DNA of 64,000 nt from the NCBI GenBank assembly GCA_020744425.1, contig JAGMUV010000001.1:5146001-5210000 (forward strand), read 5' to 3'. The DNA comes from Dactylonectria macrodidyma. Its lineage: Eukaryota > Ascomycota > Sordariomycetes > Hypocreales > Nectriaceae. How positions within the stretch are numbered: the stretch's first letter is position 1; each line of letters starts with the position of its first letter. The notes under the pieces are model-generated. The model made no database searches. It was not told the origin of the DNA and was given only the letters and a program-made list of their open reading frames with translations. A program made the position numbers and the translations under genes. Positions 21,441 to 34,900 of this stretch are shown piece after piece.

Positions 21441-23174
21441 CCACCGCCTCTTGGGTGGTGCCTTTTGATTGTTGACTCGTCGGAGCATCTCGCGGTTCCT
21501 CGAATCCAGCAATCCCAGTACAGTCCGGTCATCGGCGCCATACAGCTGCCCGCGTGGGAGGTGCGGCCTCTCATCGCTCATCATCTTGATGCGCTGCACC
21601 CGCCTCAGCTTGGTGAGGCCATACCAGCATACGACAAGCGAGAAGACGACCGAGGCACCCGTGACCCCCCCAAAGCCCCAGTGGGTTTCCTCGATGAAGT
21701 TTTCCAGGTTCATTCCATAAAGACCTGCGATGAAGGTGCCCATGGCTAGTCCCAGTGTTCCAACGCTGAACTTAAGATCCAAAAGCATCAGCGCGTTTCG
21801 GTTTGCATCAAGGATGGCGCGAGCACTAGCATTGTTAGCGATGTTGGCTTAAACCATGCAACTCCAGCTACTTACATGTCTTCCGTGTTGCGGATCCCGG
21901 ACACCAGATTTCCAGCCTCTTGGACAATTTCATCAGTCAGTTTATGGTAGGACTCGAGCAGCATTTCCACTTCGGTGTGGTCGTCCATCCCTCTGTAGAG
22001 GTCGTGTGCCTTCTCTGTCAGATACATAGCCGCTAGGTCATCGTCCGCCTCGAGGAGCTCCTCAATGGCGTCTCGCACCAACTTGACCTTCTGCTCAAAG
22101 GTGCTTACCCGCTTCGACAGGATAAGGAGCATGCGCAGCTTCTGTCGGTCGATATCATCTTCCAGCTCGCTGAGAATATGCATCACAGGTTCGCGCACCG
22201 CCTCAAAGTCAGCCTCGAGCTCCGACGTCACCGAGGTCAAGACGGCTTCCAAGGCGCGAAATTCGTAGGGGAGGGTCCCGCTGCTTCCAGAGTTGGGCGT
22301 GTTCTTTTGTTGCAGCTTGCCTTGTAGATCGTACATGAAGGCAGACTGAGGGTAGGATGTCTTGGAGCCGTAAACGTCAAAGAGGAGCACACGGTCGTGT
22401 TTGATAAGGACCTTGAGATGCAGCAAGTTCAGGAGAATCGCTGAAGGACGGACAAGAATGTGAGGGAGATTGGACGAGTCAATCTTCCGCAAGTCACGAG
22501 GTAACAGGCCGTACTATCGAATCACTACGGTCAGCACTGGAGTTTCGAGGTATTATTGAGTGGGAGAGAAAATATACCTTGGCAATGAGTTCCATCTTCT
22601 TAAACTCCCCGTCCACCAAGATTACCTTTCCATTCTCGTCGACCTCTGTGCAGCGTAGACGCGGTTCAGACGCAGCCTTGGCCGCCAATGACCGTCGGCT
22701 GTTGAACATGGTCGAGCTGCCGCCAAACTCATCGTGGCTCGGTAGGTCGTCGGGCTTCAACGGCTTCGCGCCTTTCCTCGCCGAGCTTCCCCATAGGCGT
22801 TCCTGCCATGTCGGCGTATCGTAGTCGGTATCGTCCCACTTGAACCATTTCCGCGCATCAGTGGTGGTGCTAAAGGAGCTCTTGGACGCCCCGGCCTGGT
22901 CTCTAGTTCGCAGGCGTCTCAGCAACGGCTCCAGGTCGAGAAACGAGGCCTCGAGGACGGCAGCCCGGCGGCCGCATGTGGTGGCAAGGGATCTCGACTG
23001 TTTCTTCGCTGCGGCACTCAAACCTCGAGTCTTCCGACAAAACGACGCCGGGACGGCCATCGTATCTGCGGCAGGGCCATGGTTGCAGCTGACAAAGGCT
23101 CTCTTGGATTGCGAGCGCAGGAACCGGAGGAGGCTGCGCGAGGGAACCGGGGGCCGCAGAGCGGAGTGCATCAC
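21435..23174 (-). CDS. mrs2: Mitochondrial magnesium channel of the Mrs2/CorA family
   Basis: Three exons on the minus strand: 22578-23174, 21876-22513 and 21435-21825; 541 residues. Mrs2 forms the pentameric magnesium channel of the mitochondrial inner membrane. The family's GMN pore signature is at residues 449-451 (FIAGLYGMN), at the end of the first membrane helix (about 431-448). A second helix follows a short loop (GGVTGASVVFSLVVCWYGL). The N-terminal 100 residues are rich in Arg and Ser with almost no acids, fitting a mitochondrial presequence. The central region is a long helical CorA cytoplasm-type domain (YEFRALEAVLTSVTSELEAD). Both introns (22514-22577, 21826-21875) are GT-AG and restore the conserved joins ELIAK-YGLLPRDLR and RNTED-IARAILDANR. 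Two ATGs in tandem begin the frame. Whether this is the Mrs2 or the Lpe10 paralogue cannot be told by eye. Confidence 0.92.
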
Positions 23175-23981
23175 TAGGGATACCGCGCGTCACGTGGAGA
23201 GCGAGATATTCGTCGACATGAGACGTAATCGTAAATCGCAAACGTGAGGTGGTGGTGCAAATTGGATATTGTCGACGTCAAAGATATTCTTGGAGTTTGC
23301 ACGACCATGGGCATGGCATGGGTTTGGTTGGCTGCCGGAGCTGCTAGCACCCCGTCCTTGGCCGAAATTTACGCTGCGAACCCAGGCATGTGCACGGGCC
23401 ATTCCGAACACAACCCGCTGCAATGATACAGCGTCTTTCGCAATCAGGGCTCACCAACTTTAGATACCTATTGATATTGCAAATAGACGAATTCATTTGA
23501 AACTTGAACTCGAACAATTCCGGTTATTCCTGCGATGTGCGATTTGTTTCATGTCCATCGTTCCTCGCTAGATGCCACGTGCAGCACCTCTAGATGCGTC
23601 CCGGTATTTCAAGGACTCTGTCACTTGCCACAGTACAAAATAGTCAACTTTGAATCGTCAACTCCACCAAGCCCAAGACATCCTTCCTAATCCCATCCCG
23701 CTTGCAACTTCGAAGAACCGCACATAACCACAACGTCTCCAACCGAAAAAAGATCTCGAAACTTACCTTGATCCCATTTCATAATCGTTTTCCTGAGCCG
23801 CTAGGCCAATTTATGTCGTTGCTGTTCCATTGCCGCACCCGCAGTCCTTCACTAGACCCTTTATCCGGTTTCCAAGGCGTCACCGTCGTTTCTCATCGCC
23901 TACCTCAACTTTCATACCAACACCGGTTTCTCCACCCCTACTGCTGATGAAATCCTTCTCTCATATCTCCTCTCAACAGCT
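23175..23981. promoter_or_regulatory. Divergent promoter region of MRS2 and the F-box gene
   Basis: About 0.8 kb between the two divergent starts. CT- and CA-rich sequence precedes the plus-strand ATG. No further gene or named element identified. Confidence 0.45.
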
Positions 23982-25146
23982 ATGACCCTCACCCCAATCC
24001 GTATACGGGGCAAACGCAAGACCAAGGCTCCCTCCGCGAAACCCCAATCTTCCGCTCCCAGCGACAACCTCAACCCGGGTCCTGCAAGAGCAAAAAAGAT
24101 GAAACGCTCCATTTCTACCGTCCTTGCCGAACGGTCCTCCCGTTATCGTGCCTCGCTTGATGCGCTTCCTGCCGAGGTTCTGGAGACAATCTTCCTCTAC
24201 AGTGCCAACTTGTCGCTACCTCGCGCTACACCTCACATCGGAGCCAAGCTCTCTGGCCGCGCAACCCTCTTACGTCTCTTTATCTGGACTTTTCACGATA
24301 CTTGGAATCAGTGGTTTGGTATCCCGTTCAGGGGAGACGTCTTGTTTGGGCCACGGGTCAAAAACCCTGAATTAAATATATGTGACGGCGATCCAATTCT
24401 TCAGGTTCGTCTTCGCATTTTCAAATTCCCGTTTTTGTTTGAAGAGCCGCCGGAGTTAGCTAATATAGAAGCAGTCAGCTGTGTTAGAGCTCCCGTGGGT
24501 AGATGTCGACTTTATTCTCCAGGCGCAGCAGACCTGGGCAGACACATATGGGAAGGATCGGTGGTTTCAACACAGCATCGATTGGGACGTTGACGACAAC
24601 GGGTTTCCTACCCATCGCCAGGACGAAAGCCATGACTTTTGCGGTGGCTGCAACCACTTTGACGCCCGCACTTGCTTCGAGGCCGACTATCAGAAAGCCC
24701 TCTCATGGCCGGCATTTGACAGGGGCGTCGAGCCCTGGGGCTTTCGCGACGTACACCCTCTCACCCGCGTCCCTTCCAGCCTCATCACAGGTCCTTGGGA
24801 TGACGAGAAGCTGCGCCGTCTTCTATGGTTCACACGCGGGGGAGCTCTCGAATTCAACAGGAAGGGCAGTGCGCCGACACCGCCCTGGGAGGTCCGGATG
24901 GAACTCCTTCGCAACGCTGTCATTGACACTTCCGAGCCCAACGTCCTAGTCTGTAATTGCCTGCTGGGCTCTTGGGTTTATCGAGACCTTCCCGCGGACA
25001 TTGTGCGGCAAGAGGTGCGAAAGATCCGCCAACGCATCGAATGGGGGGATGACACGACAACAGGCAGATTCATCCTACGCGAGGTCGAACAAACGTTGAG
25101 CAGTTACGTCGATTTCCCCCAGCCGCCTTATGAGAAATACGAATAG
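23982..25146 (+). CDS. F-box domain protein
   Basis: Two exons, 23982-24404 and 24475-25146, with a 70-nt GT-AG intron (branch-like GCTAAT, acceptor GAAGCAG); 364 residues. A basic N-terminal tail (KRKTKAPSAKP) is followed at about residues 58-105 by an F-box, LDALPAEVLETIFLYSANLS and its continuation, which in the family binds Skp1 to place a substrate receptor in an SCF ubiquitin ligase. The remainder (about 140-364) is a fungal-specific region with a conserved-looking acidic and aromatic pattern, for example FCGGCNHFDARTCFEADYQK with paired cysteines; it has no WD or LRR repeats that I can see. The substrate is unknown. The first exon read through the intron runs into unrelated sequence, so the intron is preferred. 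Confidence 0.82.
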
Positions 25147-27772
25147 TTGTTCAAAGAGGGAAGCCATTGCCGCCCAGGCGACTTTTCTCAAGCCACGCGT
25201 GATTGAACGTGGGAGTCAGGGGAACCAGGCCTCAAAATATACGCGAGCCACGCAACCACCAGCAAGCGACAGAGTAACATCCAGACACCGGTAACAAGGG
25301 GCGGGAAGGAAATGTCATGCATTTGCATCATTTTTTGTGATTAAAATACATCATACACATGCAGCTTCGCGACCTTCCGCCACCTCACCCGGCACCGTAT
25401 TGCAACCCCGACTCGACCCAACTCGGCCCAACAACCCCCCATCATGACCAACCCGATACTGTCGACTTTGAGTGTCACGTCTTCCACTTACCGCATCCAG
25501 CTCGCCGGTGCCAATATGACTGACCCGGCCACCTAGATACGACTGCGACACTCCCCACTCGTCGTCCTGCCTCTGACATCCTATCATCTTCACCAAGTGT
25601 ACCATCGTCGCACCATGCCACATCCACTTCCTGGTGCAAACTAGACCAAATCATTCCTGCCACGAAATTCGACTCATTTCGACTCATTTCGACTCATTTC
25701 GACTCATTTCGACTCATCGTGGCCTTCCATTTGTCAGTTTGTTGTTGGTGAAGGCTACTCGCCTCCCTGCTTCCCTGCGGCGCCGCATAAGCAACAAGGG
25801 TGCGAGGGATCTCAAAGAGAAGGGTGGTGGAGAAGAGGAATGGTGCGAGTTATGAATGTTTAATTTTCCTATGGTGTCTGTATGCACATGTACAGTACCC
25901 ACCTTGTACATATCTGATAGATAGATCTTGAATCATGGTAAGTGCAGGGCAGTATGTGGGAATAGCATCCTCGAAGACGTCGTCAACCATATAAGCACAG
26001 CGACAGTCCAGATCCAGAGGGTAAGGGCGCACTAGAGTGATTTCATGCACGTAATAGCCGCGTCTCAGTCGCCTCCCTCCAAAATCCTCCTCATTCACGC
26101 AAATTCACGGCCTTGACCTACCTCATCTGCACCCCACCCAACATCCCCCAGTACTTACCCGACCAACCAACTGCATCATCGCTCGCTCAGCAATGATCCC
26201 TCATATCCAGCGCCGACCAGGACCAACCAGTCGTAAGCCGAACCGACCAGTCCACAAAGACCAGCAGCGTTGTCGGAAGAAACTCGCCTGTCAACCGGCT
26301 TCACATCGTCAACCTCTCACACACCATCCCTTGCCACCGGTTGCCCAATCAGGCAAGCTCCCGGCCTCAAGCTGAGGGCGCACGCCAAGAATGACTCACA
26401 CCGCGTGCACAGCCAGAAAAGTCATCACCACCACCACCCACGTCCAGAGTTTTGGCCGGGATCAGCCGGCTTAAGGCGGCCTTCGAACGACAAGCATCCC
26501 GAGTCGTCCCGGCTTCGCGCAGCACTCATCAAGTCCACTTTGGCGTGATCAAGAGGAACTCAACCGCACAAGCAAGATCAGGTGATAGTTAGCTTCAATA
26601 GCCAACGGCATGGTTGCCAGGGCGGGCTTCGCCCCGATATCGCTTGCGGCCAGGATGGCTCCCAGGATTCGAGGCAAATTAGAGGTGCCATCTTTGGGGC
26701 TGGTTTTGTCTCGACTCCGACGAGTCACATATCACGAGATAACGTATTCAGTTGTACTGATCAATGTAAGTGAATGCTCCAGCAAAATGCTTTTGATTTC
26801 GTGCTTGTCTTGCTTTTCTCGCGCGTGTATTCCTCTTCCGAGGCATCATTCCAAGGAAGATGAATCCGACACGAGTCCACTATTGCGAGGACTGTTTCAA
26901 GCTAGCTATTAGATTTCGCCATAGCGATCGCTCTCCTCAATTCAGAACATTCTTGGGCTCCCAAGTCCGCTTCCGAACTTTGTAGTCTTGTCGTACTATT
27001 TGGAGATTCCAAAGTCTGCCTTTGACGAGGTCGAGTGGATTCAAGTCCTTGGCTGTCTAGTCGTAGACATGATGTGGGTTGTGATGGTTGTCCGGTTGTA
27101 GAAAGGCAACTTGAACTCCTGTTGATGCGAGAAACAGAAAATGCCAGGCGCATCCATCATTCGACGCCGAGGGAGTTGCTCTTCAGCAGTCGTCGCCCAC
27201 GTCTGCTCGGTTTCCATGGCGAATCAAACCAATTACTCCTCCCGGTCTCCTTACATATCCTCCCCTTCAGCGCGTTACTGGTAACCACCGCGTCCAGGCT
27301 CATCTCGGAGCCTGGCACGAGGACCGTAAATCGACACCATTTACACCCGCATGAAAGCAAAGCATAAAAAACAAAAAAATGCAAACGGTACCTTATTCGT
27401 ACAAGATCCACGTTCACCGCCTCCCTACCGTCTTCTCTTAAAATGACTTTCGCCGCCGTCTCCCCCACCCTTCCAAATGCCCGATCCTGGATAATGCATG
27501 CAACACGAACACACGCTTTTCGGCCTAGACCCTGGACGCCATCTGGATGTTCTATGAACAAAGATGGAACTCGCCAAGGCGGTGGTATCAAAGCCCCGTT
27601 GGCAAAAGACTCCTTTCTTTCCGGCCTCCCAGATATTGATATTTGTTGACAAAGGAAATAGATTTGGTTTCGACATTATTGTTCACATTGTAGTCAAGGG
27701 TTGTGGTTTTTGGTGATTGACGAGTATCTGGTTGGTTGACGCTTATCAGAGCCAACAGATTAGTGGAGGGAT
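25147..27772. other. Convergent intergenic region
   Basis: About 2.6 kb between the ends of the F-box gene (+) and the cyclin gene (-). It contains a 10-bp tandem array (25671-25717). Several open frames of 60-145 residues occur but none has a recognisable domain or splice pattern. I see no transposon remnant. Confidence 0.5.
25671..25717. repeat. 10-bp tandem array of GACTCATTTC
   Basis: Four perfect copies of GACTCATTTC and a fifth partial copy (GACTCAT). Each copy holds GACTCA, six of the seven bases of the TGACTCA site recognised by Gcn4/CPC-1 type bZIP proteins. Confidence 0.92.
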
Positions 27773-29879
27773 TCAGTTGAGAATACCTTCCCACATTCCT
27801 GGTCCTCGAATGCCGATGGCAGGGTGGACAGAGGAAACTTCGTAGCCTTGAGCTGCTTCAGCAGAGCAGCAAACCCGCTTCCGAGCTCCGGGGAAGCTGG
27901 GGCGGACGGGGGCCTGGAGAGTCTGATCAGAGGCAAGGCCGCGGGAACGAACCAACGTATCGGGCCAAGCGGAGCGCTCGGCGCTATAGTACCGACCACT
28001 AAGCATCACACGGACGTTCTCTTGGAGAGAGTTATCCATGGACGCGGTGCGGCTTCGCTTGAGACCTGCCTTCGCAGGTACCTCAGTGGATGTACGATAG
28101 TTTTGAAGCTCCTGCAGAGCTCGGGCTGCATCCGACGCAGCGTCACGAGACATGTCGTCTAGTTCCTGCTCACGCCTTGCCAATGGGGTTAACAGAGACA
28201 AGTCCCCGAGCTTACCGACCGGGCCGGTGTAAGACTCAGGCGAGGACGTAAAACAGTGCTCATCAAAATCCTCGGGAACTGAAGGGATCGTCGGCTTCTG
28301 GCTCAGCCTCTCATTACATTGCTTCGCAGCTCGGAATCGCGACGGCATACCCAGTTTACCACTGAGGGTCGCGCTAGCGAGAGATGAAGCAGATGAGATG
28401 GAGGAAGAGCGCGAGCAGCGCGAGGAATCCGAAATCATCGATTCGGGAGAAGAGGCTGTTGAGACTGAGTTGGCGAGAGAGGATCGACGGACAGGGCAGT
28501 AACTCTGTGGCGAAGAAGTGATAGACATAGGCAGACGGTCCAAGTAATGCGAGGCATTGGTGGTGGTGGCTTGCGACATAGCCAGACCCATGGCCGAGTT
28601 CTTTCCCAAAATGTGGGAAGCGGCACTCACAGCAGGAGTGCAGAACCCAGTGGTTTGGGGAGTGAGCCGGGGGGTTGGCAGCATGTTCATGGCAGAAGCT
28701 AACCGGCCAGGGGTGTAAACACTAGAGGTGGCAGATTCGATGGCAGTCGCGGCGAGCTCGGCTGAGTCGAATGCGAGCCGAGCCTCTTGGGGAAGGTTGA
28801 GGATGCTGCGGGGCGAGAGCGCGCATAGATCGCTCGAACGGGAGTTGACATGGGAGGCAGGGACGAAATCCGCAAGGTTGGTCAACTCGGTGTTGAGTCC
28901 CAGAATGATTTGCTTCCAGTCCGCAACCTGCTGGGCGACGATCGGGGAAACACCACCAGGGGAAGGTGGGCTCGGAGGAGGAGTGTACTTCAGAACAATA
29001 TCAGTCCATCGCTGGAAGACTTCATCGGCGATATGAAGCTTCCAGTTGACGGCAAGCAGGAAGGCGATCTCGTTCTGGTTGATCTCCTGGGTGTTGAGCC
29101 CTGAGATCTTGCTCCAAGCTCGAGCAGAGTAGTTTCGGTCCTGGAGATACTTGGAAGCCAGGATCAGGGCGGCAAGGAACATGCGACGACCGCACTGGAG
29201 GGCGCGATCAGCATGACGGTCATCGGGCTGCTCGGTTGTAAAGTTATGTGTGGGAACATGGGGCTTGATGAGAATCAAGTAATACAAAGCGACCTGGAGA
29301 GTGGAGTAGCTAGTCCGCGAGCGTCGCAGCGTCTCTTGAATAAAGGTGCGCAACGGCAAGACGGCTTTGCTTCCCAACTCGCTTCGGCAAACAACCGAGG
29401 AAAGAGGCCAAATGGCTTCGACAATCTGAGTCGAAGAATCTAAAAGGGTATGGTTAAGCCGGGAAGCAGGATGCAAAGTAGTCGAATTCAAACGTACCAA
29501 CAAGGCTATCAACGAAGTTGACCTTGCGATCGGACTGTCGAACCAGGGTGGGGGGGCCTGCAGCGCGGGCGTGGGGGCCATTTGAAGTTCGTCGCGGGTT
29601 TTGGCGCAGCTCGACTGGGACAGCCTCCACAGACTTCTGCGCGTGCCGTCGGTACTTGATGGCATTGTCGGTAGAGCTCGTCTGTTTTGAAAAACAGTAG
29701 GATTCACAAGAATCGGAGTCGGATTGGGCGGAAACAGAGGTGTCGTCGGAGGATTGAGAGGCGGTGTCGGACCAAATGGAGGAGGAAGATGTGGAAGCCG
29801 ATCCGGCTAGGGAGGAGTTGTAGGGCGCATAGTAGGTGGGGGGGATGGAGGCGGGCGAAAGCTGCGCGTCGCACTTCAT
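27773..29879 (-). CDS. Pho85-type (Pcl/Pas1-like) cyclin
   Basis: Two exons on the minus strand, 29498-29879 and 27773-29439 (58-nt intron, GTACGT donor, CTTTTAG acceptor); 682 residues. The join gives RKVNFVDSLV-DSSTQIVEAIWP, a block typical of fungal Pcl cyclins related to Pas1 and Pcl5. The cyclin box spans about 128-265: PLRTFIQETLRRSRTSY, then MFLAALILASKYLQDRNYSA and NEIAFLLAVNWKLHIADEVF. Such cyclins activate the CDK Pho85 and link nutrient state to cell cycle or to turnover of transcription factors such as Gcn4. The long C-terminal region (about 290-682) is Ser-, Thr- and Pro-rich and probably disordered, with several SP/TP sites. Which Pho85 function applies cannot be read from the sequence. 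The exact C-terminus (GPGMWEGILN) is less certain than the cyclin box. Confidence 0.85.
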
Positions 29880-31060
29880 CTTGATAGTAGTATTATAGTA
29901 AAGCAGCTTGAACAGGTTTCAAGCCAGGATTATCCAGTCGCCGTCAGAGGCTCGTCAAACCAATCAAATCGTGGTTATTGCCGGTGAGCGGTTCGCGAAG
30001 TCCGAGTCGAGTAGCAAGCTTCGCAACAGCAAAAAAAAAATAGCTGCTGAGAAGCGATTCCGTTGATGTAATGAAGATGCGTCTAGACGAGAGTGTCGAG
30101 AGGTGACTTAATTACACGAACGATGAGACCGGAAGACGAAGCGGAGACGGCGACTAGAAGAAGGTAGTTGAGTGCAACAGGCATTTCGGCAGTGCTTCAA
30201 AGCTCAGAAGAGTGTTGAAGGCGAGTGGTCGGCCTAGAAGGAGGCTACCATCGGGGCGGGTCAAGGAAAGATGAGTGTTGTTGGAAGATGCTCAAGCCGT
30301 TGATGGTATGCAGGTACAATGCGGCAGGAGTCTTGGTGTGGCTGAAAGAAAGGGCCGAGGGTGGTTGAGTATTTATTAGAGGCCACCAAGGTGACTCTTT
30401 AGGACGTGGCCTAAGGGGCGAGGCTTGAGGCGTCAGTGGTGGTGACAGCCTAAGTGGTGGGTTGTGACTCTTTTGCACGGTGGCGAAACCGAGCAATGAC
30501 CGCGGGGGGTTGAGTGGCAGGTGGCTGCTAATGGCGATCTCGGAGAGAGCGTGCGCGATGGGAGCCTAGGCCGGGGGGGGAATGACCAAGACCCTCGTCA
30601 CAGCGGCTGTGGCAAAGAGGGGCAGGAGCCTGGACTGACAATGAGAATGAGGATAGGGAATAAAGAGTCAAAAGGTTAAAAAAGAGTCAAAAATAGAGAA
30701 TGTGAGGGCGTGAGGGCGTGATGGACCAAAGGGGATGCTGGAAATGGAGAAGGAGATAGATGCAAGAGGAAATGGGGAGGTGAGTAACACCACTGAAAGG
30801 CAGAGGACAGCGAGTCCGGAGAGGACAGAGAGTCAACGGCGAGACGAACGAAGACCGTGAGAGTCACAGTTCAGGCAGTTGGGCACTGCTGAGTCTGGGT
30901 CTGGCGGGTGTTGTTGGTACCTTGTTGGGTGCTGAGCGGCCTGAGCCTGGAGGGGGGGGAGCGGATGACTGATTGTGCTGGGCACTGGGACAAGGTGACG
31001 CGAAAGATAGCCTTGGGCCTAGGGCTAGGCTGTACCGGGCAGTGCTGGCGGGTGGTTGTG

Positions 31061-31110
31061 GGCGTGGACGTGGACGTGGACGTGAACGTGGACGTGAACG
31101 TGGGCGTGAG
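31061..31110. repeat. Hexanucleotide GTGGAC/GTGAAC tandem repeat
   Basis: About eight imperfect units of GTGGAC with GTGAAC and GTGGGC variants, in the region upstream of the cyclin gene. Confidence 0.85.
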
Positions 31111-31848
31111 AAGTGGCGGGTGGGCTCGAAGAGTGGAGAGTGGAGAGTGCGAGAGAAGTTGTTCACACTCACTCACAAAAAGTCGCAAGGTGCAAGTGAA
31201 TGCCGCTGCGACTCCCGGGGATCAGGAGACGGATGGACGGGGGGAGAGAACCGGGGGGGACTGGAGGACTGGAGAGGAGATGAGACCGAAAAAACGAGAA
31301 GCCGTGGAGTGGAGAGAAGACACGATCCAGAGCAGACTTCGAGGAGTCGCTGGGGACGGGCTTAAAGGGCGGACTCGAACATGATGGCGACGGCGATGCA
31401 GTTCGATGGGGAGAAAGGCGGGAGCCAGGTAGGGTGGGCATGGCATAGTTTTGAAGGGGGACGAGGACGATCCGGTGTCGAGGACGACCAGTCCCGGACG
31501 AGCCAGGAAACCAACCTGGACGAACCAGGACGAGCCACCATGGGCCATGACGGGCCAGCAACGAGCCACACGCACGCAAGCACGCTGGGCCACTGAGGCC
31601 CGCTGAAGCACTGCTGAGCCCACTGAATCCCCCCCCGGCAAGCCCCCCTCCCCAGCACTCCCGACAGCCCCCAGCAAGCCCCAGCCCAGCACCCTTCGAC
31701 GCCTGCGGCGTGTCTACATTTTGACGCCCTATCATTGGTCGCTGCACACACCAGCGCGCGCTGCCCCTCCTCCCTCCACTTCCCACCCCCCTTCGCTCCC
31801 GGGCGCGGCGCTCACTGGACAGAACGGGACAGGGCGCTGCCCCCTTTG

Positions 31849-31911
31849 CCAGGCTTTCTCTTCGCGCTCCCAGGCTTTCTCATGCTTTTCTCAGGCTTTT
31901 CTAGGCCGTCT
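31849..31911. repeat. 21-bp degenerate tandem repeat around CCAGGCTTTCT
   Basis: Three copies of CAGGCTTTCT/CAGGCTTTTCT start at a spacing of 21 bp. The sequence is pyrimidine-rich on the plus strand. Confidence 0.65.
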
Positions 31912-34900
31912 CAGTGGCCGGCCAGCATCCAGCCTGGGTTCAGTCACTTCAAGTGTGGTTGGTCTGGGCGCGTCCATCCAGTCAACGTCAGTCGTAGACC
32001 CTCCCCCAGTGTGTCCGTCTCCAGTCTTTGAGTGCAGTGTCATAGCCCGCCCCTCTTTCTCACCCCGGCACAGCAACGAACGAACCGGCGTATCATGATG
32101 CGCTTGGAACAGCCAGCTGGACGCACAGCACAGCACGTAGTCGTAGTACCTCTGTACCTGTTCGGGCAGCGACGACGTTCATGGCGTTGAACAAACTGCC
32201 GTCAACGTCGACTTCAAGGATGGAGTAGGCTTGAGGGCTCTTATCCATGGGGGCGGAACCTGTCAAACATCTTAGGACAACCACTTTCAAAAGCTGACAA
32301 GACGCTGTGGGGGCCATCGGTGAGGAAGGCACGCACTTGCAGCCCTTCCTCATCACGCTGCGGCAGGAGAAATGGAAGGGACGGGGACACCTCACCTCTC
32401 TTGCGTCGACATACGCGCATCTCCACCAGTCTACCTACAGAACTGCTTTGGACGATTTCCTTTACTCGCCCTTCACGCACACACGCCGTCCACACTACGT
32501 ACGCACGCCAGTCAGTTCGTGCGTCGCGCATCCCTGCCATCCCGACCCCCCTCCCAACAACCCTCCTCTGTCTTGCGCGCTCTGCTCTGGTACACCTCTC
32601 ACAGACTGTCATTCCCAGAGAGGTCCATCTGTGTGTCTCCCGACTTTCTCCATCGCCCTAGCGTGGCTTGAAGAGTACGATTACGATACTAGACGGGGAA
32701 AGCATCTTTACATGCCGACGAGCCCAACCAAGAACAGACAACCAGCTTGGCTTTTTTAGGTCCCACCGGCGCAGCATAGAACTGGGCTGGCTGATGATGG
32801 GCGATGACTCTTCCTGATACTCTGTCCCTCCACCACGCCAACTCCACCTCCACCATCCCCATCTCCGCCACCGCCTTTGATCGTGTACCAACCTTGGCCA
32901 TGCTATGACGGATTTTGCCATGACCCGGAACCATCTTTCCCCTCACCTGCACTCCGTACCTGACCTCGTCACTCAGCTTACCTTATGGAGGGGTATCATG
33001 AAGTGCGGCGACACCTGCTGACCCAATTCTTCAGCCTTCCAGGTACTAGAGGCTAGATCCCAGAAGACACGAGACGGGAAGTGGTTCACCACGGCCCCAG
33101 CAAAAGCATGGCCTGGCATCGCCGAGATGATACACACCAACAAGACACAACTTTTTCACAGACACGAGCTGTCTGGGATTGCCCCAATCTTTTTGCTCCG
33201 ATGCTACCAGGGATGGGCGGGATGGATGGATGAATAGCTCTGGCTTACTCGATCCCACAAGTGCGCACCCGCGTTCAAACCATCGAGTGCCGGGTACACT
33301 AAACCTGCACAGAAATAATAAGCAAGCGCAAGTACCCGGCGCTCCATCGCCTCAATCAATCGAAGGGACAGGAAAACCTTGAATTACCAAATCTTGCCAC
33401 AGGTCGCCGCCCGGAGGACACAAGGCGCAAAAAGCACACCACTTAGAGCACACAATCGTCAAAGATTTGGCTCCTCTTCCGCTCGATTTACCGTCGCCGG
33501 GGTGGCTCCTTGATTCTCTAGCGAGTGGCCCAGCTTCGTCCACGCGAATTCCCGAAGAGTCTCGCCATTCTCTCCATCCGATTGTTAATCCAAGACCACG
33601 GAGCAGCCGTGGGCCTGGCTATGACCTCACGCGAGTCGCCGGCACGTCCAACACACGCAATTACTTCGTCGGGGCAGTCCGTGCCAGGCGACACGCAATG
33701 TTGCTCAACAGAGGTGTACATCTCGTCCATTTTCGGTTTCACTGCCCCGGAGCACCAACGCTCCGGTATTGCAGGTTTTGTAGGCCGCGTCCTCCCGATG
33801 AGACTCATCAACATCGCTAGCACGAACGGAGGCGAGGCTGTTCACTCACACGCAGTGTCGGTCACCCTCCCAGTGACCCATCCACGAGCATTATGCACAG
33901 CACACACAGCCATTGTCTCTAAGACCGTGTCTCCTAAAAATGGACATATGGGGCTTTCACTGCCTTCCAGTCCCTGTGCCCATAGCTCGCTTGTCGTCAT
34001 GGAAGGAGGCTCATAGCATTTCCTTGGGCTCTGTGGATTGCAGCTCTGCTGTCCAAGCAGAGTGCGCCTTACACCTGTGTCTTCGATGATGAGATAACTG
34101 TCATGGCGGTCTTTCATTTCAGGAAGCCCCCCCCCCAATCCTCTCTCCTGCCTCGGTACAATGCAAACGCGCCATGATGATTGTCTAATGATGATACACT
34201 CCTCTCCCCCAATGAATCATCTCCCGCCTCTCACTTGAACACCCTCCGCGTCCAACAAATGGATGATTGCCTTGCCTGCATTTCACTCATCTTGGCCCTT
34301 CCACTCTCCCACCCCTCGCACGGCACGTCTCCTGGCCCGTGCGGCGCATGGTGGCTACGCTACCGACCCCTTAACGAGCTCCCAATCTCCTTCGCGTTAC
34401 CGTGATAGCCTCGCTACGAACTGCATGTACCTGTCTCTACCGCCCGCCGAACCAAATGGCCCTTGAACACTCGCTGATACTGACAAAGCGCAGGGGCATG
34501 CTTTTGTGCATTCATTACCTCAGTGCCTGGCCGCTCGCCGCATTCGTCGACTCACCCGCCGATTGGGCCGGTGTAAATACTCCACCGGGTACACGGGCTC
34601 TTAACAATTCCGAGAGTACAAGCTCACCAAAATCAACCAAGACTTGAGGTGTCAGTGTTGTAGACGGCAAAGCTCATTTACTCTCTGCTTCGTGTCTGCA
34701 CAAGTGGGCTTGTCATCAGTGCAAGGCGTTGAAGCTATCCTGAGCACTGAACAATGATTTCCAAAAGTAAACACCCACATAGCACCGGAGAGCTACGCCT
34801 GCATACCGCACAACGCCAGTTTCAGTCGAGAGCACTAGGTACTGTAATACCGTGTCCCATTTCATAGCATCGCTCGATCCTTGCACCAATATCGTCTAGA

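Noticed and set aside
31169..31786. 205-codon minus-strand open frame in desert 1
   Set aside because: Composition is Gly/Ser/Pro low-complexity caused by skewed base content; no splice or domain support.
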